A DNA stretch of 64,000 nucleotides from Pseudomonas orientalis (GCF_022807995.1 NZ_CP094351.1:5565501-5629500); one strand, 5' to 3'; shown: positions 44,604 through 53,566, counted from the first letter of the stretch. Notes: generated by a model from the sequence alone, not told the origin. Numbers and translations: made by a program.

Positions 44604-46613
44604 ATGTCCCGACTCAATCCCCGGCAGCAAGAAGCCGTGAACTACGTCGGCGGCCCTCTATTGGTGCTCGCCGGTGCTGGCTCCGGCAAGACCAGCGTGA
44701 TTACCCGCAAGATCGCGCACCTGATCCAGAACTGCGGCATCCGCGCCCAGTACATCGTCGCCATGACCTTCACCAACAAGGCGGCGCGGGAGATGAAAGA
44801 GCGCGTCGGCACCCTGCTCAAGGGTGGCGAAGGCCGTGGCCTCACCGTGTGCACGTTCCATAACCTGGGGCTGAACATCATCCGCAAGGAGCATGCACGG
44901 CTGGGTTACAAGCCGGGCTTCTCGATCTTCGACGAGACCGACGTCAAGGCCCTGATGACCGACATCATGCAGAAGGAATACGCGGGCGACGACGGCGTCG
45001 ACGAGATCAAGAACATGATCGGCTCATGGAAAAACGACCTGATCCTGCCCGCCGAAGCGCTGGAAGCCGCGCGCAATCCCAAGGAACAGACCGCCGCCAT
45101 CGTCTACACCCACTACCAGCGCACGCTCAAGGCGTTCAACGCGGTGGACTTCGACGACTTAATCCTGCTGCCGGTCAAACTGTTCCAGGAACACAAGGAC
45201 ATCCTGGAAAAGTGGCAGAACAAGGTGCGCTACCTGCTGGTGGACGAATACCAGGACACCAACGCCAGCCAATACCTGCTGGTGAAGCTGCTGATCGGTA
45301 CGCGCAACCAGTTCACCGTGGTGGGCGACGACGACCAGTCGATCTACGCGTGGCGCGGCGCCCGCCCGGAAAACCTGATGCTGCTCAAGGACGACTACCC
45401 GTCCCTGAAAGTGGTGATGCTGGAGCAGAACTACCGCTCCACCAGCCGTATCCTGCGCTGCGCCAACGTGCTGATCTCCAACAACCCCCACGAGTTTGAA
45501 AAACAACTGTGGAGCGAGATGGGCCATGGCGACGAAATCCGCGTGATCCGCTGCCGCAACGAAGATGCCGAAGCCGAGCGCGTGGCGGTGGAAATTCTCA
45601 GCCTGCACCTGCGCACCGACCGCCCTTACAGCGACTTTGCGATCCTGTATCGCGGCAACTACCAGGCCAAGCTGATCGAACTGAAACTGCAGCACCACCA
45701 GGTGCCGTATCGCCTGTCGGGGGGCAACAGCTTCTTCGGGCGCCAGGAAGTGAAAGACCTGATGGCCTACTTCCGGCTGATCGTGAACCCGGACGACGAC
45801 AACGCCTTCCTGCGCGTGATCAACGTTCCACGTCGGGAAATCGGTTCGACGACCCTGGAAAAGCTCGGCAACTACGCCACCGAACGCAAGATTTCGATGT
45901 ACGCCGCCACCGACGAGATCGGCCTGGGCGAACACTTGGACACGCGCTTCACCGACCGCCTGTCGCGCTTCAAGCGCTTCATGGACAAGGTGCGCGAACA
46001 ATGCGCCGGCGAAGACCCGATCAGCGCCCTGCGCAGCATGGTCATGGACATCGACTATGAAAACTGGCTGCGCACCAACAGTTCCAGCGACAAGGCCGCG
46101 GATTACCGCATGGGCAACGTCTGGTTCCTGATCGAAGCCCTGAAGAACACCCTGGAAAAAGACGAAGACGGTGAAATGACCGTCGAGGATGCCATCGGCA
46201 AACTGGTGCTGCGCGACATGCTCGAGCGCCAGCAGGAAGAGGAAGACGGCGCCGAAGGCGTGCAGATGATGACCTTGCATGCGTCCAAGGGCCTGGAATT
46301 CCCCTACGTGTTCATCATGGGCATGGAAGAGGAAATCCTCCCGCACCGCTCCAGCATCGAAGCCGACACCATCGAGGAAGAACGGCGCCTGGCCTACGTG
46401 GGCATCACCCGTGCGCGTCAGACACTGGCCTTCACCTTTGCCGCCAAGCGCAAGCAATACGGCGAAATCATCGATTGTGCCCCCAGCCGGTTCCTCGATG
46501 AGCTGCCGCCGGATGACCTGGCCTGGGAAGGCAACGACGACACCCCGACCGAGGTGAAGGCCGTTCGCGGCAACAGCGCCTTGGCCGATATACGCGCGAT
46601 GTTAAAGCGCTAG
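44604..46613 (+). CDS. rep: ATP-dependent DNA helicase Rep
   Basis: A 669-residue superfamily 1A 3'-5' helicase that removes proteins ahead of the replication fork. Motif I GAGSGKTSVI, motif II DEYQDTN, QSIYAWRGA (motif III), VAMTFTNKAAREM (Ia) and ITRARQTLAF (VI) are all present. The length fits Rep (about 670) rather than UvrD (about 720). It is followed at 58 bases by xpt. Confidence 0.97.
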   Translation: MSRLNPRQQEAVNYVGGPLLVLAGAGSGKTSVITRKIAHLIQNCGIRAQYIVAMTFTNKAAREMKERVGTLLKGGEGRGLTVCTFHNLGLNIIRKEHARLGYKPGFSIFDETDVKALMTDIMQKEYAGDDGVDEIKNMIGSWKNDLILPAEALEAARNPKEQTAAIVYTHYQRTLKAFNAVDFDDLILLPVKLFQEHKDILEKWQNKVRYLLVDEYQDTNASQYLLVKLLIGTRNQFTVVGDDDQSIYAWRGARPENLMLLKDDYPSLKVVMLEQNYRSTSRILRCANVLISNNPHEFEKQLWSEMGHGDEIRVIRCRNEDAEAERVAVEILSLHLRTDRPYSDFAILYRGNYQAKLIELKLQHHQVPYRLSGGNSFFGRQEVKDLMAYFRLIVNPDDDNAFLRVINVPRREIGSTTLEKLGNYATERKISMYAATDEIGLGEHLDTRFTDRLSRFKRFMDKVREQCAGEDPISALRSMVMDIDYENWLRTNSSSDKAADYRMGNVWFLIEALKNTLEKDEDGEMTVEDAIGKLVLRDMLERQQEEEDGAEGVQMMTLHASKGLEFPYVFIMGMEEEILPHRSSIEADTIEEERRLAYVGITRARQTLAFTFAAKRKQYGEIIDCAPSRFLDELPPDDLAWEGNDDTPTEVKAVRGNSALADIRAMLKR

Positions 46614-46671
46614 AATCGACTACTTTTTAATCTACTTTCGGCGCCTGTTGCGCCAACAGAGGAAGCTTTCC

Positions 46672-47241
46672 GTGGAAGCACTGCACAAGAAAATTCGCGA
46701 AGAAGGCATCGTGCTTTCCGATCAGGTACTCAAGGTTGACGCCTTTCTGAACCACCAGATCGACCCGGCGCTGATGAAATTGATCGGCGACGAATTCGCC
46801 GCACTGTTCAAGGACTCGGGCATCACCAAGATCGTCACCATCGAAGCCTCAGGCATCGCCCCGGCGATCATGACCGGCCTGAACCTCGGCGTGCCCGTGA
46901 TCTTCGCACGCAAGCAGCAGTCCCTGACCCTGACCGAAAACCTGCTCTCGGCGACGGTGTATTCCTTCACCAAGAAAACCGAAAGCACCGTGGCGATCTC
47001 ACCGCGCCACCTGACCAGCAGCGACCGCGTGCTGGTCATCGATGATTTCCTGGCCAACGGCAAGGCGTCCCAGGCGCTGATTTCGATCATCAAGCAGGCC
47101 GGCGCGACCGTGGCCGGCTTGGGCATTGTGATCGAGAAGTCGTTCCAGGGCGGCCGTGCCGAGCTGGATGCACAGGGTTACCGGGTTGAATCGCTGGCGC
47201 GGGTGAAGTCGCTGGCGGGTGGGGTTGTCACCTTCATCTGA
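46672..47241 (+). CDS. xpt: xanthine phosphoribosyltransferase
   Basis: Salvages xanthine to XMP using PRPP. The 189-residue protein has the PRPP loop VLVIDDFLANGKAS and the typical N part MEALHKKIREEGIVLSDQVL(K)VDAFLNHQIDP. The start is a GTG at 46672 with AGAGGAAG seven bases upstream; a few codons upstream look unconserved. It ends before a REP pair. Confidence 0.94.
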   Translation: MEALHKKIREEGIVLSDQVLKVDAFLNHQIDPALMKLIGDEFAALFKDSGITKIVTIEASGIAPAIMTGLNLGVPVIFARKQQSLTLTENLLSATVYSFTKKTESTVAISPRHLTSSDRVLVIDDFLANGKASQALISIIKQAGATVAGLGIVIEKSFQGGRAELDAQGYRVESLARVKSLAGGVVTFI

Positions 47242-47258
47242 ATCAACGCAGCTCAAAA

Positions 47259-47347
47259 TGTGGGAGGGGGCTTGCCCCCGATAGCGGTGTATCAGTCACC
47301 AAATATGTTGGCTGAACCACTGTCATCGGGGGCAAGCCCCCTCCCAC
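47259..47347. repeat. REP pair (GTGGGAGGGGGC family)
   Basis: Inverted TGTGGGAGGGGGCTTGCCCC... arms near 47259 and 47347, with a middle of about 40 bases. It separates the convergent xpt and CoA-transferase genes. Confidence 0.93.
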
Positions 47348-47365
47348 CTTGCTCTCTATTGCCTG

Positions 47366-49288
47366 TCAGTGCGCGGTGGCCTGGAGGCCGGCGAGTAGCA
47401 GGCGCTGGTACAGGTCTTCCTTGAACCCCTCCGGTTGATCCAACCGCATTCGCTTCAAATGTTCGGGGAACACTTCCGGCTCCGGTGCATCCAGCGCCGC
47501 CTTGCCCAGTTCCAGCATCTCCGTAAGCTTGAATTTGCTCTTGAGCCAGTTCAGTGCCCGCAACAGGTCCCGCTCTTCACCCGTGAAATCGCTGCCCAAC
47601 GGGTATTCCGGGAACAGCCGTCGATGCTTGGCCTGAATCGCCTGGAGCCGCTCTGGCGTATTGTCGGCAAAGCGCGGATCCAGCTTGAAATCCTTGGGCA
47701 GCTTGCCGGCTTTTTGCGCCTGTTCGATCAAGCCCTCCTGGAAGCGCGAGTCAGTGACCTTGAGCAGCGCCTCGATCACCTGGGCATCCGTCTGACCCCG
47801 CAAGTCGGCAATGCCGTACTCGGTAATCACGATATCGCGCAGGTGCCGGGGAATGGTGCAATGGCCATACTCCCAGACGATATTCGAACTGACTTCTCCC
47901 CCCGATTCACGCCAGCTGCGCAGGATCAGGATCGAGCGCGCGCCTTCCAGCGCGTGGCCCTGGGCAACGAAGTTATACTGCCCGCCCACGCCACTGAGCA
48001 CGCGGCCGTCTTCCAACTGGTCGGCCACACCGGCACCGAGCAACGTCACCATGATCGCGCTGTTGATGAAGCGTGCGTCCTGGCGCTGCAAGCGCTTGAG
48101 TTCTTCCTGGCCATACAGCTCGTTGATATAGCTGATGCGGGTCATGTTGAATTGCAGCCGCTTGGCGTGGCTCATCTCCTGCAAGCGCTGGTAGAAACTG
48201 CGCGGGCCAAGGAAGAAACCGCCATGGATCGAGATGCCATCGGGCTGCGCTGCATCGTCGAGTAGCCCCGCATTGGCTTGTTCCTGGGTCGCCACATCCG
48301 GGTATACCTTGCGCCGGATGATGCCGGCGTCCGCCAGCACCAGCAGGCCGTTGACAAACATTTCGCTGCACCCATAAAGGCCACGGGCGAATGGCTCGAC
48401 GCCGCCTTCACGACTGATCAATGGCGCCCACTGGTAAACATCCACGTCGGTGAGCAGCAATCGATAGGCTTCGTTATCGGCCTGGCGCGCCAGCAAGGCG
48501 GCGGTCAGCGCATCGCCCATGGAGCCGATGCCGATCTGCAAGGTGCCGCCATCGCGTACCAGGGTACTGGCATGCAGCCCGATAAAATGGTCCTGGAACC
48601 CCACCGGCATGTTGGGCGTGGAAAACAGCGTGGTGCTGTCTTTCTCATCGAGCAGGTAGTCGAATGCGTCCATCCCCAACTCGGCATCGCCGGGCATGTA
48701 GGGCAATTCAGTGTGGACCTGGCCGACAACCAGGATGGTTTCCCCGGCTTCGCGGCGTTTGGCGATCATCGGTAACAGGTCGAGGGTGATATCCGGGTTG
48801 CAGCTCAGGCTCAGGCGGTCGGGATGCTCGGCGCTGCTGGCAACCAGTTGCGCCACCAGGTTCAAGCCCGCTGCGTTGATATCGCGGGCGGCGTGGCTGT
48901 AATTGCTGCTGACATAATCCTGCTGCGCCGAGTCGCTGTGGAGCAGGCTGCCGGGCTGCATGAAGAATTGCTGCACGCGGATATTCTTCGGCAGGCTGTC
49001 CTTGTGCAGGTCCGCGAGGAAATCCAGTTCGGGATAATCACCAAACACGCGCTCGATAAACGGTTCGAGAAAGCGCTTCTGCAACCCGTCTCCCAAGGAG
49101 GGGCGGCCAAGGCTCAGCGCGGTGTAGATCGTCAGCGCCCGCTCGGGCAATTTGGCGATGCGCCGGTATAGCGCATTGACGAACAGGTTGGGCTTGCCCA
49201 GCCCAAGCGGCATGCCCATGTGGATATGCGCCGGCAAGCGTGCCAGTACGTCGTCAACTGCTTGCTCGATTGAACACAACTGCACCAT
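47366..49288 (-). CDS. acetyl-CoA hydrolase/CoA transferase family protein
   Basis: A 640-residue protein of the acetyl-CoA hydrolase/4-hydroxybutyrate CoA-transferase family. N-terminal half HIHMGMPLGLGKPNLFVNALYRR; middle GTLQIGIGSMGDALTAALL and C-terminal VITEYGIADLRGQTDAQVIE are family segments. It is longer than bacterial two-substrate transferases (about 430-500) because of an about 80-residue C-terminal extension (LLRALNWLKSKFKLTEMLELG). The substrate is unknown. The start at 49288 begins MVQLCSIEQAVDDVL; the frame is open upstream. Confidence 0.88.
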   Translation of the reverse strand: MVQLCSIEQAVDDVLARLPAHIHMGMPLGLGKPNLFVNALYRRIAKLPERALTIYTALSLGRPSLGDGLQKRFLEPFIERVFGDYPELDFLADLHKDSLPKNIRVQQFFMQPGSLLHSDSAQQDYVSSNYSHAARDINAAGLNLVAQLVASSAEHPDRLSLSCNPDITLDLLPMIAKRREAGETILVVGQVHTELPYMPGDAELGMDAFDYLLDEKDSTTLFSTPNMPVGFQDHFIGLHASTLVRDGGTLQIGIGSMGDALTAALLARQADNEAYRLLLTDVDVYQWAPLISREGGVEPFARGLYGCSEMFVNGLLVLADAGIIRRKVYPDVATQEQANAGLLDDAAQPDGISIHGGFFLGPRSFYQRLQEMSHAKRLQFNMTRISYINELYGQEELKRLQRQDARFINSAIMVTLLGAGVADQLEDGRVLSGVGGQYNFVAQGHALEGARSILILRSWRESGGEVSSNIVWEYGHCTIPRHLRDIVITEYGIADLRGQTDAQVIEALLKVTDSRFQEGLIEQAQKAGKLPKDFKLDPRFADNTPERLQAIQAKHRRLFPEYPLGSDFTGEERDLLRALNWLKSKFKLTEMLELGKAALDAPEPEVFPEHLKRMRLDQPEGFKEDLYQRLLLAGLQATAH

Positions 49289-49382
49289 CCGACTGCTCCC
49301 GAACATTCCATGAATTGGGGTTGGACCGAGCTTGCCGGGTCTTTGCTGCAATGACCAGCGACGAAAAAGGCATCGAGGGCAC

Positions 49383-49411
49383 AAAAAAGCCGCTCGAAAG
49401 CGGCGTTTTTT
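49383..49411. terminator. intrinsic terminator after cytochrome c5 gene
   Basis: Six A, GCCGCT, loop CGAA, AGCGGC, then G and six T. It lies between the cytochrome gene stop (49425) and the CoA-transferase start (49288), serving the former on the minus strand. Confidence 0.92.
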
Positions 49412-49424
49412 GGCGAATTCAGGT

Positions 49425-49853
49425 TTATTTCAACCCTGACATCTTCTGAATGGCGCCCTTGAGCTCCTCATCAGAGCAATCACTGCAGGTGCCTTTGGGC
49501 GGCATGGCATTGATGCCGGTGATCGCCTTCGCCAGGATGCCATCAAGACCGCCCTGATGATCGGCGCGCTCTTTCCACGCCGCCGTATCGCCAATTTTTG
49601 GCGCATTCAGCAGACCGGTGCCGTGGCACGCATTGCAGTGCTTGGCGATGACTTCATCCGGCGTTTTCGCACCGCCAGCGCCGCCTGCCGCAACAGCGAC
49701 TTCCATGCCCTTGCATTCCTGGCCCTGGACACACACCTGGCCCACAGGCTCCAGGCGCTTGGCGATGTCATCGTTGGTCGCAGCTTGAGCGCTGCCAGCC
49801 CATAGGGCCAGTACGGTTGCTGGTGCAGCCAGCATTTTCATAATTAGGTTCAC
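49425..49853 (-). CDS. cytochrome c5 family protein
   Basis: A 142-residue periplasmic cytochrome. A signal peptide (to about residue 24) is followed by a Gly/Ala-rich link, one heme motif CNACH (73-77) and a Met ligand in INAMPPKG. The C-terminal CSDCSDEE pair of cysteines is typical of c5. It probably carries electrons in respiration (CycB in P. aeruginosa). I chose the GTG at 49853, eight bases after GAGG, over the ATG at 49841, 20 bases away. The alternative would only shorten the signal peptide. Confidence 0.93.
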   Translation of the reverse strand: MNLIMKMLAAPATVLALWAGSAQAATNDDIAKRLEPVGQVCVQGQECKGMEVAVAAGGAGGAKTPDEVIAKHCNACHGTGLLNAPKIGDTAAWKERADHQGGLDGILAKAITGINAMPPKGTCSDCSDEELKGAIQKMSGLK

Positions 49854-49932
49854 GCGTTCACCCTCAATGGTGGCTATTCACGCCTGCGGCCACGGTTTCG
49901 CAGGCGGCGAAAGTATAGCGGTTAGCCCGCCC

Positions 49933-49970
49933 GGCCGAAACAACCCTATTAAATAAAGGGAGATTCGGCC
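49933..49970. promoter_or_regulatory. 38-bp inverted repeat upstream of cytochrome c5 gene
   Basis: GGCCGAA (49933-49939) and TTCGGCC (49964-49970) enclose an inner CCCT...AGGG pair around an AT-rich core that contains a possible -10 box. It lies about 80 bases before the cytochrome start and between it and the XRE gene, so it may be an operator. A separate hairpin CCCTGC/GCAGGG (49993-50011) follows the XRE stop and may be its terminator. Confidence 0.5.
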
Positions 49971-50021
49971 TCGCGGTGTACAGCTGCGCGAACCCTGCAA
50001 CGCTGGCAGGGCGCCTCCGCT

Positions 50022-50570
50022 TTAAAAGTTCGCGGGTGTGGCTGCGCTGATCAGTCGCGCCGGCACGTCGAACGGATTGCGAAAACGGTGGGGCTTGGTG
50101 CTTTCAAAGTAGTAGCTATCGCCTGCTTCGAGCACAAAAGTTTCAAGACCGACCACCAGCTCCAGGCGCCCTTCCACCAGGATCCCGGTTTCCTCGCCTT
50201 CGTGGGTGAGCATTTCTTCGCCCGTGTCGGCGCCAGGCGGATAGATTTCGTTGAGAAACGCGATTGCCCGGCTCGGGTGCGCTCGGCCTACCAGCTTCAT
50301 GGTTACGGCACCGTCGGAGATGTCGATCAGCTCATTGGCTTTATAGACGATCTGCGTCGGTATTTCCTGGAGTATCTCTTCGGAAAAGAACTCCACCATG
50401 GACATGGGAATGCCGCCCAGTACCTTGCGCAGGGAACTGATCGAGGGGCTGACGCTGTTCTTCTCGATCATCGAAATGGTGCTGTTGGTGACGCCCGCGC
50501 GCTTGGCAAGCTCGCGCTGGGAAAGACCTTTGAGTTTACGGATGGATTGCAGTCGTTCGCCGACGTCCAA
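50022..50570 (-). CDS. XRE-family regulator with C-terminal cupin domain
   Basis: A 182-residue regulator. Residues about 5-60 form the Cro/C1-type HTH (LQSIRKLKGLSQRELAKRAGVTNSTISMIEKN). Residues about 105-180 form a cupin (EEMLTHEGEETGILVEGRLEL, YYFESTKPHRFRN). Such PuuR-type proteins repress amine/amino-acid catabolism genes and sense a small metabolite with the cupin. It sits upstream of the dad genes and may control them or the amine genes 4-6 kb away. A long inverted repeat lies before its start. Confidence 0.93.
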   Translation of the reverse strand: MDVGERLQSIRKLKGLSQRELAKRAGVTNSTISMIEKNSVSPSISSLRKVLGGIPMSMVEFFSEEILQEIPTQIVYKANELIDISDGAVTMKLVGRAHPSRAIAFLNEIYPPGADTGEEMLTHEGEETGILVEGRLELVVGLETFVLEAGDSYYFESTKPHRFRNPFDVPARLISAATPANF

Positions 50571-50584
50571 TGCAGGTGCCTCCT

Positions 50585-50661
50585 AGGATTCAGGCTTTGT
50601 TGTAATTGAGCGTTATCATGGCGACAGCGTTCAGTATTTACAACACTTGGGCCTGAATCCT
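50585..50661. promoter_or_regulatory. 77-bp inverted repeat upstream of XRE-cupin gene
   Basis: AGGATTCAGGC (50585-50595) and GCCTGAATCCT (50651-50661) are perfect inverted copies, 55 bases apart. Inside them GTTGTAA (50599-50605) and TTACAAC (50638-50644) form a second inverted pair. All four parts lie between the XRE start (50570) and dadX stop (50687). Confidence 0.65.
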
Positions 50662-50686
50662 GGGCAGCGGCATTCGTACCTGGCGA

Positions 50687-51760
50687 TCAAGCGCCCGAAT
50701 AGAGCCTTGGCACCCGGCGCAGGTTGCAGAAAATCTGGTAGGGAATGGTTTCAGCCGCGGTCGCAACGTCGCTGGCGAGGATGTTCCTGCCCCACAACTC
50801 CACCGTGGAACCCAGCCCCGCCTGGGGCACATCCGTCAGGTCGACGCACAGCATGTCCATGGACACCCGGCCCAGCAACTGGCTGCGCTGGCCGGCGACC
50901 AGCACCGGTGTGCCAGTGGGCGCGTGGCGCGGGTAGCCATCGGCATACCCCATGGCCACCACACCGATACGCATCGGCTTGGGCGTGACGAACCTGGCGC
51001 CGTAGCCCACCGGCTCTCCCGCCGGCAGTTCACGCACGCAAATGACTTTGGACTCCAGGGTCATCACCGGCTTCAAGCGTGTGGCAATCGCCTGGTCATC
51101 ACCAAAAGGCGTGGCCCCATAGAGCATGATGCCGGGGCGCACCCAGTCGCTGGGCACACTCGGCCAACCCAGTACGGACGGGGAATTGCGCAGGCTGACC
51201 TCGGCCGCCAGCCCCTGGCGGGCTGCTTCGAATACCGCCACTTGTTCGCTGCTGCTTACGCAATCGAGCTCATCGGCGCGGGCGAAATGGCTCATCAATA
51301 CGATCCTGGCGACTTTGCCGCTGCCCAGCAGACGCTTGTAGGCCTCCTGGAAATCCTTGGGATGCAGGCCGACGCGGTGCATGCCCGAGTCGAGCTTGAG
51401 CCAGATGGTCAGCGGTTTGCTCAGCGCAGCCTGCTCGATAGCCTCCAGTTGCCACAGCGAATGCACCACGCACCACAGATCCTGCTCGATGATCAGCGGC
51501 AGCTCGTCGGCTTCGAAAAAACCTTCCAGCAGCAGTACCGGCGCACGGATCCCGGCGGCGCGCAGCTCCAGGGCCTCTTCGATGCACGCCACCGCAAACC
51601 CATCGGCCTCGCCTGCCAGCGCCTGGGCCACAGGCACTGCGCCATGGCCGTAGGCATCCGCCTTGATCACGGCGAGGGCCTTGGCCCCGGTGACTTCGCG
51701 GGCCAATTGGTAGTTGTGACGCAGGGCTTGGAGGTCGATCAAGGCACGGGCAGGACGCAT
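50687..51760 (-). CDS. dadX: catabolic alanine racemase
   Basis: Converts L- to D-alanine for DadA, and supplies D-Ala for cell wall. It has 357 residues. PLP Lys33 in VIKADAYGHGAVP and the catalytic Tyr region VGYGARFV plus GVVAMGYADGYPR are present. It lies downstream of the RidA and dadA genes. An intrinsic terminator stands between it and the RidA gene, so at least part of its transcription must start locally or pass that site. Confidence 0.97.
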   Translation of the reverse strand: MRPARALIDLQALRHNYQLAREVTGAKALAVIKADAYGHGAVPVAQALAGEADGFAVACIEEALELRAAGIRAPVLLLEGFFEADELPLIIEQDLWCVVHSLWQLEAIEQAALSKPLTIWLKLDSGMHRVGLHPKDFQEAYKRLLGSGKVARIVLMSHFARADELDCVSSSEQVAVFEAARQGLAAEVSLRNSPSVLGWPSVPSDWVRPGIMLYGATPFGDDQAIATRLKPVMTLESKVICVRELPAGEPVGYGARFVTPKPMRIGVVAMGYADGYPRHAPTGTPVLVAGQRSQLLGRVSMDMLCVDLTDVPQAGLGSTVELWGRNILASDVATAAETIPYQIFCNLRRVPRLYSGA

Positions 51761-51786
51761 GGCGGCAGGCTTCTAGGCGGCAAAGT

Positions 51787-51822
51787 AAAAAAACCGGTGC
51801 CGACCAACAACGTCGGCGCCGG
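51787..51822 (-). terminator. intrinsic terminator between the RidA gene and dadX
   Basis: On the minus strand CCGGCGCCGAC pairs with GTCGGCACCGG (one wobble/mismatch), 7-base loop, then seven T (complement of 51787-51793). It begins about 15 bases past the RidA stop and ends about 27 bases before the dadX start. Confidence 0.9.
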
Positions 51823-51837
51823 GAGAGGGATGTGTAG

Positions 51838-52191
51838 TTAAGGCAGCGCGGCCACGACGGACAGCTCTACCAGAATCTCCGGTTCGCACAGCTTGGCTTC
51901 AACCGTGGCACGGGCTGGCGCGGCGCCTTTGGGCAGCCACTTGTCCCATACCGTGTTCATGCCGGCGAAGTCGGCATCGATGTCTTTCAAATAGATCGTC
52001 ACCGACAGCAAGCGGGTCTTGTCGGTGCCGGCCAGGTCCAGCAGACGCTCGATATTGGCCAGGGTCTCACGGGTCTGCTGCTCAATGCCTGCGTTCATGT
52101 CGTCGCCCACCTGGCCCGCCAGGTACACGGTACCGCTGTGAACAACGATCTGGCTCATGCGTTCATTGGTGAGCTGGCGCTGGATGGACAT
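51838..52191 (-). CDS. RidA family protein
   Basis: A 117-residue Rid protein that hydrolyses reactive enamine/imine intermediates made by PLP enzymes and amino acid oxidases. Typical segments: VVHSGTVYLAGQVGDD, TRLLSVTIYLKDI and the catalytic Arg in PARATVEAKLCEPEILVELSVVA. The start at 52191 overlaps the 3' end of dadA by 29 bases. Coupling it to DadA makes sense because DadA produces iminopyruvate. Confidence 0.95.
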   Translation of the reverse strand: MSIQRQLTNERMSQIVVHSGTVYLAGQVGDDMNAGIEQQTRETLANIERLLDLAGTDKTRLLSVTIYLKDIDADFAGMNTVWDKWLPKGAAPARATVEAKLCEPEILVELSVVAALP

Positions 52192-53464
52192 GTTTAGCAG
52201 ACTCCTGGTGATTGCCATAACGGAAAATATCGAGGCCTTCGGCACTGATCTGCGGCGTTTTCTTCGCCATCAGGTCGGCCAGCAAACGACCGGAGCCGCA
52301 TGCCATGGTCCAGCCGAGGGTGCCATGGCCGGTATTGAGGAACAGGTTCCTGAACGGGGTGCCACCGACAATCGGTGTGCCATCGGGTGTGGTTGGACGC
52401 AGACCGGTCCAGAAACTGGCCTGGGCCAAATCGCCGCCCTGAGGATAAAGGTCGTTGACGATCATCTCCAGGGTTTCACGCCGACGAGGATTGAGCGACA
52501 GGTCAAAACCGGCTATTTCAGCCATGCCACCGACGCGAATGCGGTTGTCGAAACGGGTGATTGCGACCTTGTAGGTTTCGTCCAGGATGGTCGAAGTAGG
52601 CGCCATTGCCGGGTTGGTAATCGGCACGGTCAGCGAGTAGCCCTTGAGGGGGTACACGGGCGCCTTGATGCCCAGCGGCTTGAGCAACTTCGGCGAATAA
52701 CTGCCCAGCGCCAGCACGTAGCGGTCGGCGGTCTCCAGCTTGCCGTCGATCCACACGCCGTTGATACGGTCGCCGGCGTAATCGAGGCGCTGGATGTCCT
52801 GTTCGAAGCGGAACTCCACGCCCAACTGCTTGCACATATCGGCCAGACGCGTGGTGAACATCTGGCAGTCACCGGTCTGGTCGTTGGGCAGGCGCAGGGC
52901 ACCGGCCAGAATATCGGTGACGTTGGCCAGGGCCGGCTCGACCCGGGCGATGCCGGCACGGTCGAGCAATTCGAAAGGCACGCCGGATTCGCGCAATACG
53001 GCGATGTCCTTGGCCGCACCATCAAGCTGGGCCTGGGTGCGGAACAGTTGAGTCGTCCCCAGACTGCGCCCTTCGTAGGCAATCCCGGTTTCGGCGCGCA
53101 ATTCGTCAAGGCAGTCGCGGCTGTATTCGGAGAGGCGGACCATGCGCTCCTTGTTCACCGCATACCGGCTGGCGGTGCAATTGCGCAGCATCTGCGCCAT
53201 CCACAGGTATTGGTCGATATCGGCGGTGGCCTTGATCGCCAGTGGCGCATGGCGTTGCAGCAGCCATTTGATCGCCTTGAGCGGCACGCCCGGCGCGGCC
53301 CAGGGCGATGCATAGCCTGGGGATACCTGGCCGGCGTTGGCGAAACTGGTCTCCATGGCGGCGGCGGGTTGACGATCGACCACCACGACTTCAAAGCCGG
53401 CCCGAGCCAAATAGTAGGCACTGGTCACGCCAATGACGCCGCTACCCAAGACCAGAACGCGCAT
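52163..53464 (-). CDS. dadA: D-amino acid dehydrogenase, small subunit
   Basis: An FAD enzyme that oxidises D-alanine to pyruvate and passes electrons to the membrane quinone pool. It has 433 residues. The FAD motif VLGSGVIGVTSAYYLARAG is at the N terminus, and GTGHGTLGWTMACGSGRLLADL near the end. It is the first gene of the dadA-RidA-dadX set; transcription of dadA is known to be Lrp dependent, and lrp is divergent from it here. Confidence 0.97.
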   Translation of the reverse strand: MRVLVLGSGVIGVTSAYYLARAGFEVVVVDRQPAAAMETSFANAGQVSPGYASPWAAPGVPLKAIKWLLQRHAPLAIKATADIDQYLWMAQMLRNCTASRYAVNKERMVRLSEYSRDCLDELRAETGIAYEGRSLGTTQLFRTQAQLDGAAKDIAVLRESGVPFELLDRAGIARVEPALANVTDILAGALRLPNDQTGDCQMFTTRLADMCKQLGVEFRFEQDIQRLDYAGDRINGVWIDGKLETADRYVLALGSYSPKLLKPLGIKAPVYPLKGYSLTVPITNPAMAPTSTILDETYKVAITRFDNRIRVGGMAEIAGFDLSLNPRRRETLEMIVNDLYPQGGDLAQASFWTGLRPTTPDGTPIVGGTPFRNLFLNTGHGTLGWTMACGSGRLLADLMAKKTPQISAEGLDIFRYGNHQESAKHVHPAPAHQ

Positions 53465-53546
53465 TTTTATATCCTCATCACGGGCTGAGCCGCTGACGTG
53501 TGTTATTCGAGCAATGATGAGCGCAGTGTAAAAAACAATTACCAGT

Positions 53547-53566
53547 GCATTTCACTATATAAATGC
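53547..53566. promoter_or_regulatory. palindrome between dadA and lrp, possible Lrp site
   Basis: GCATTTCACTATATAAATGC: perfect GCATTT/AAATGC arms around an AT-rich eight-base middle. It is centred 54-90 bases from both starts. Lrp sites are AT-rich and weakly conserved, so this is only a candidate. Confidence 0.4.
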
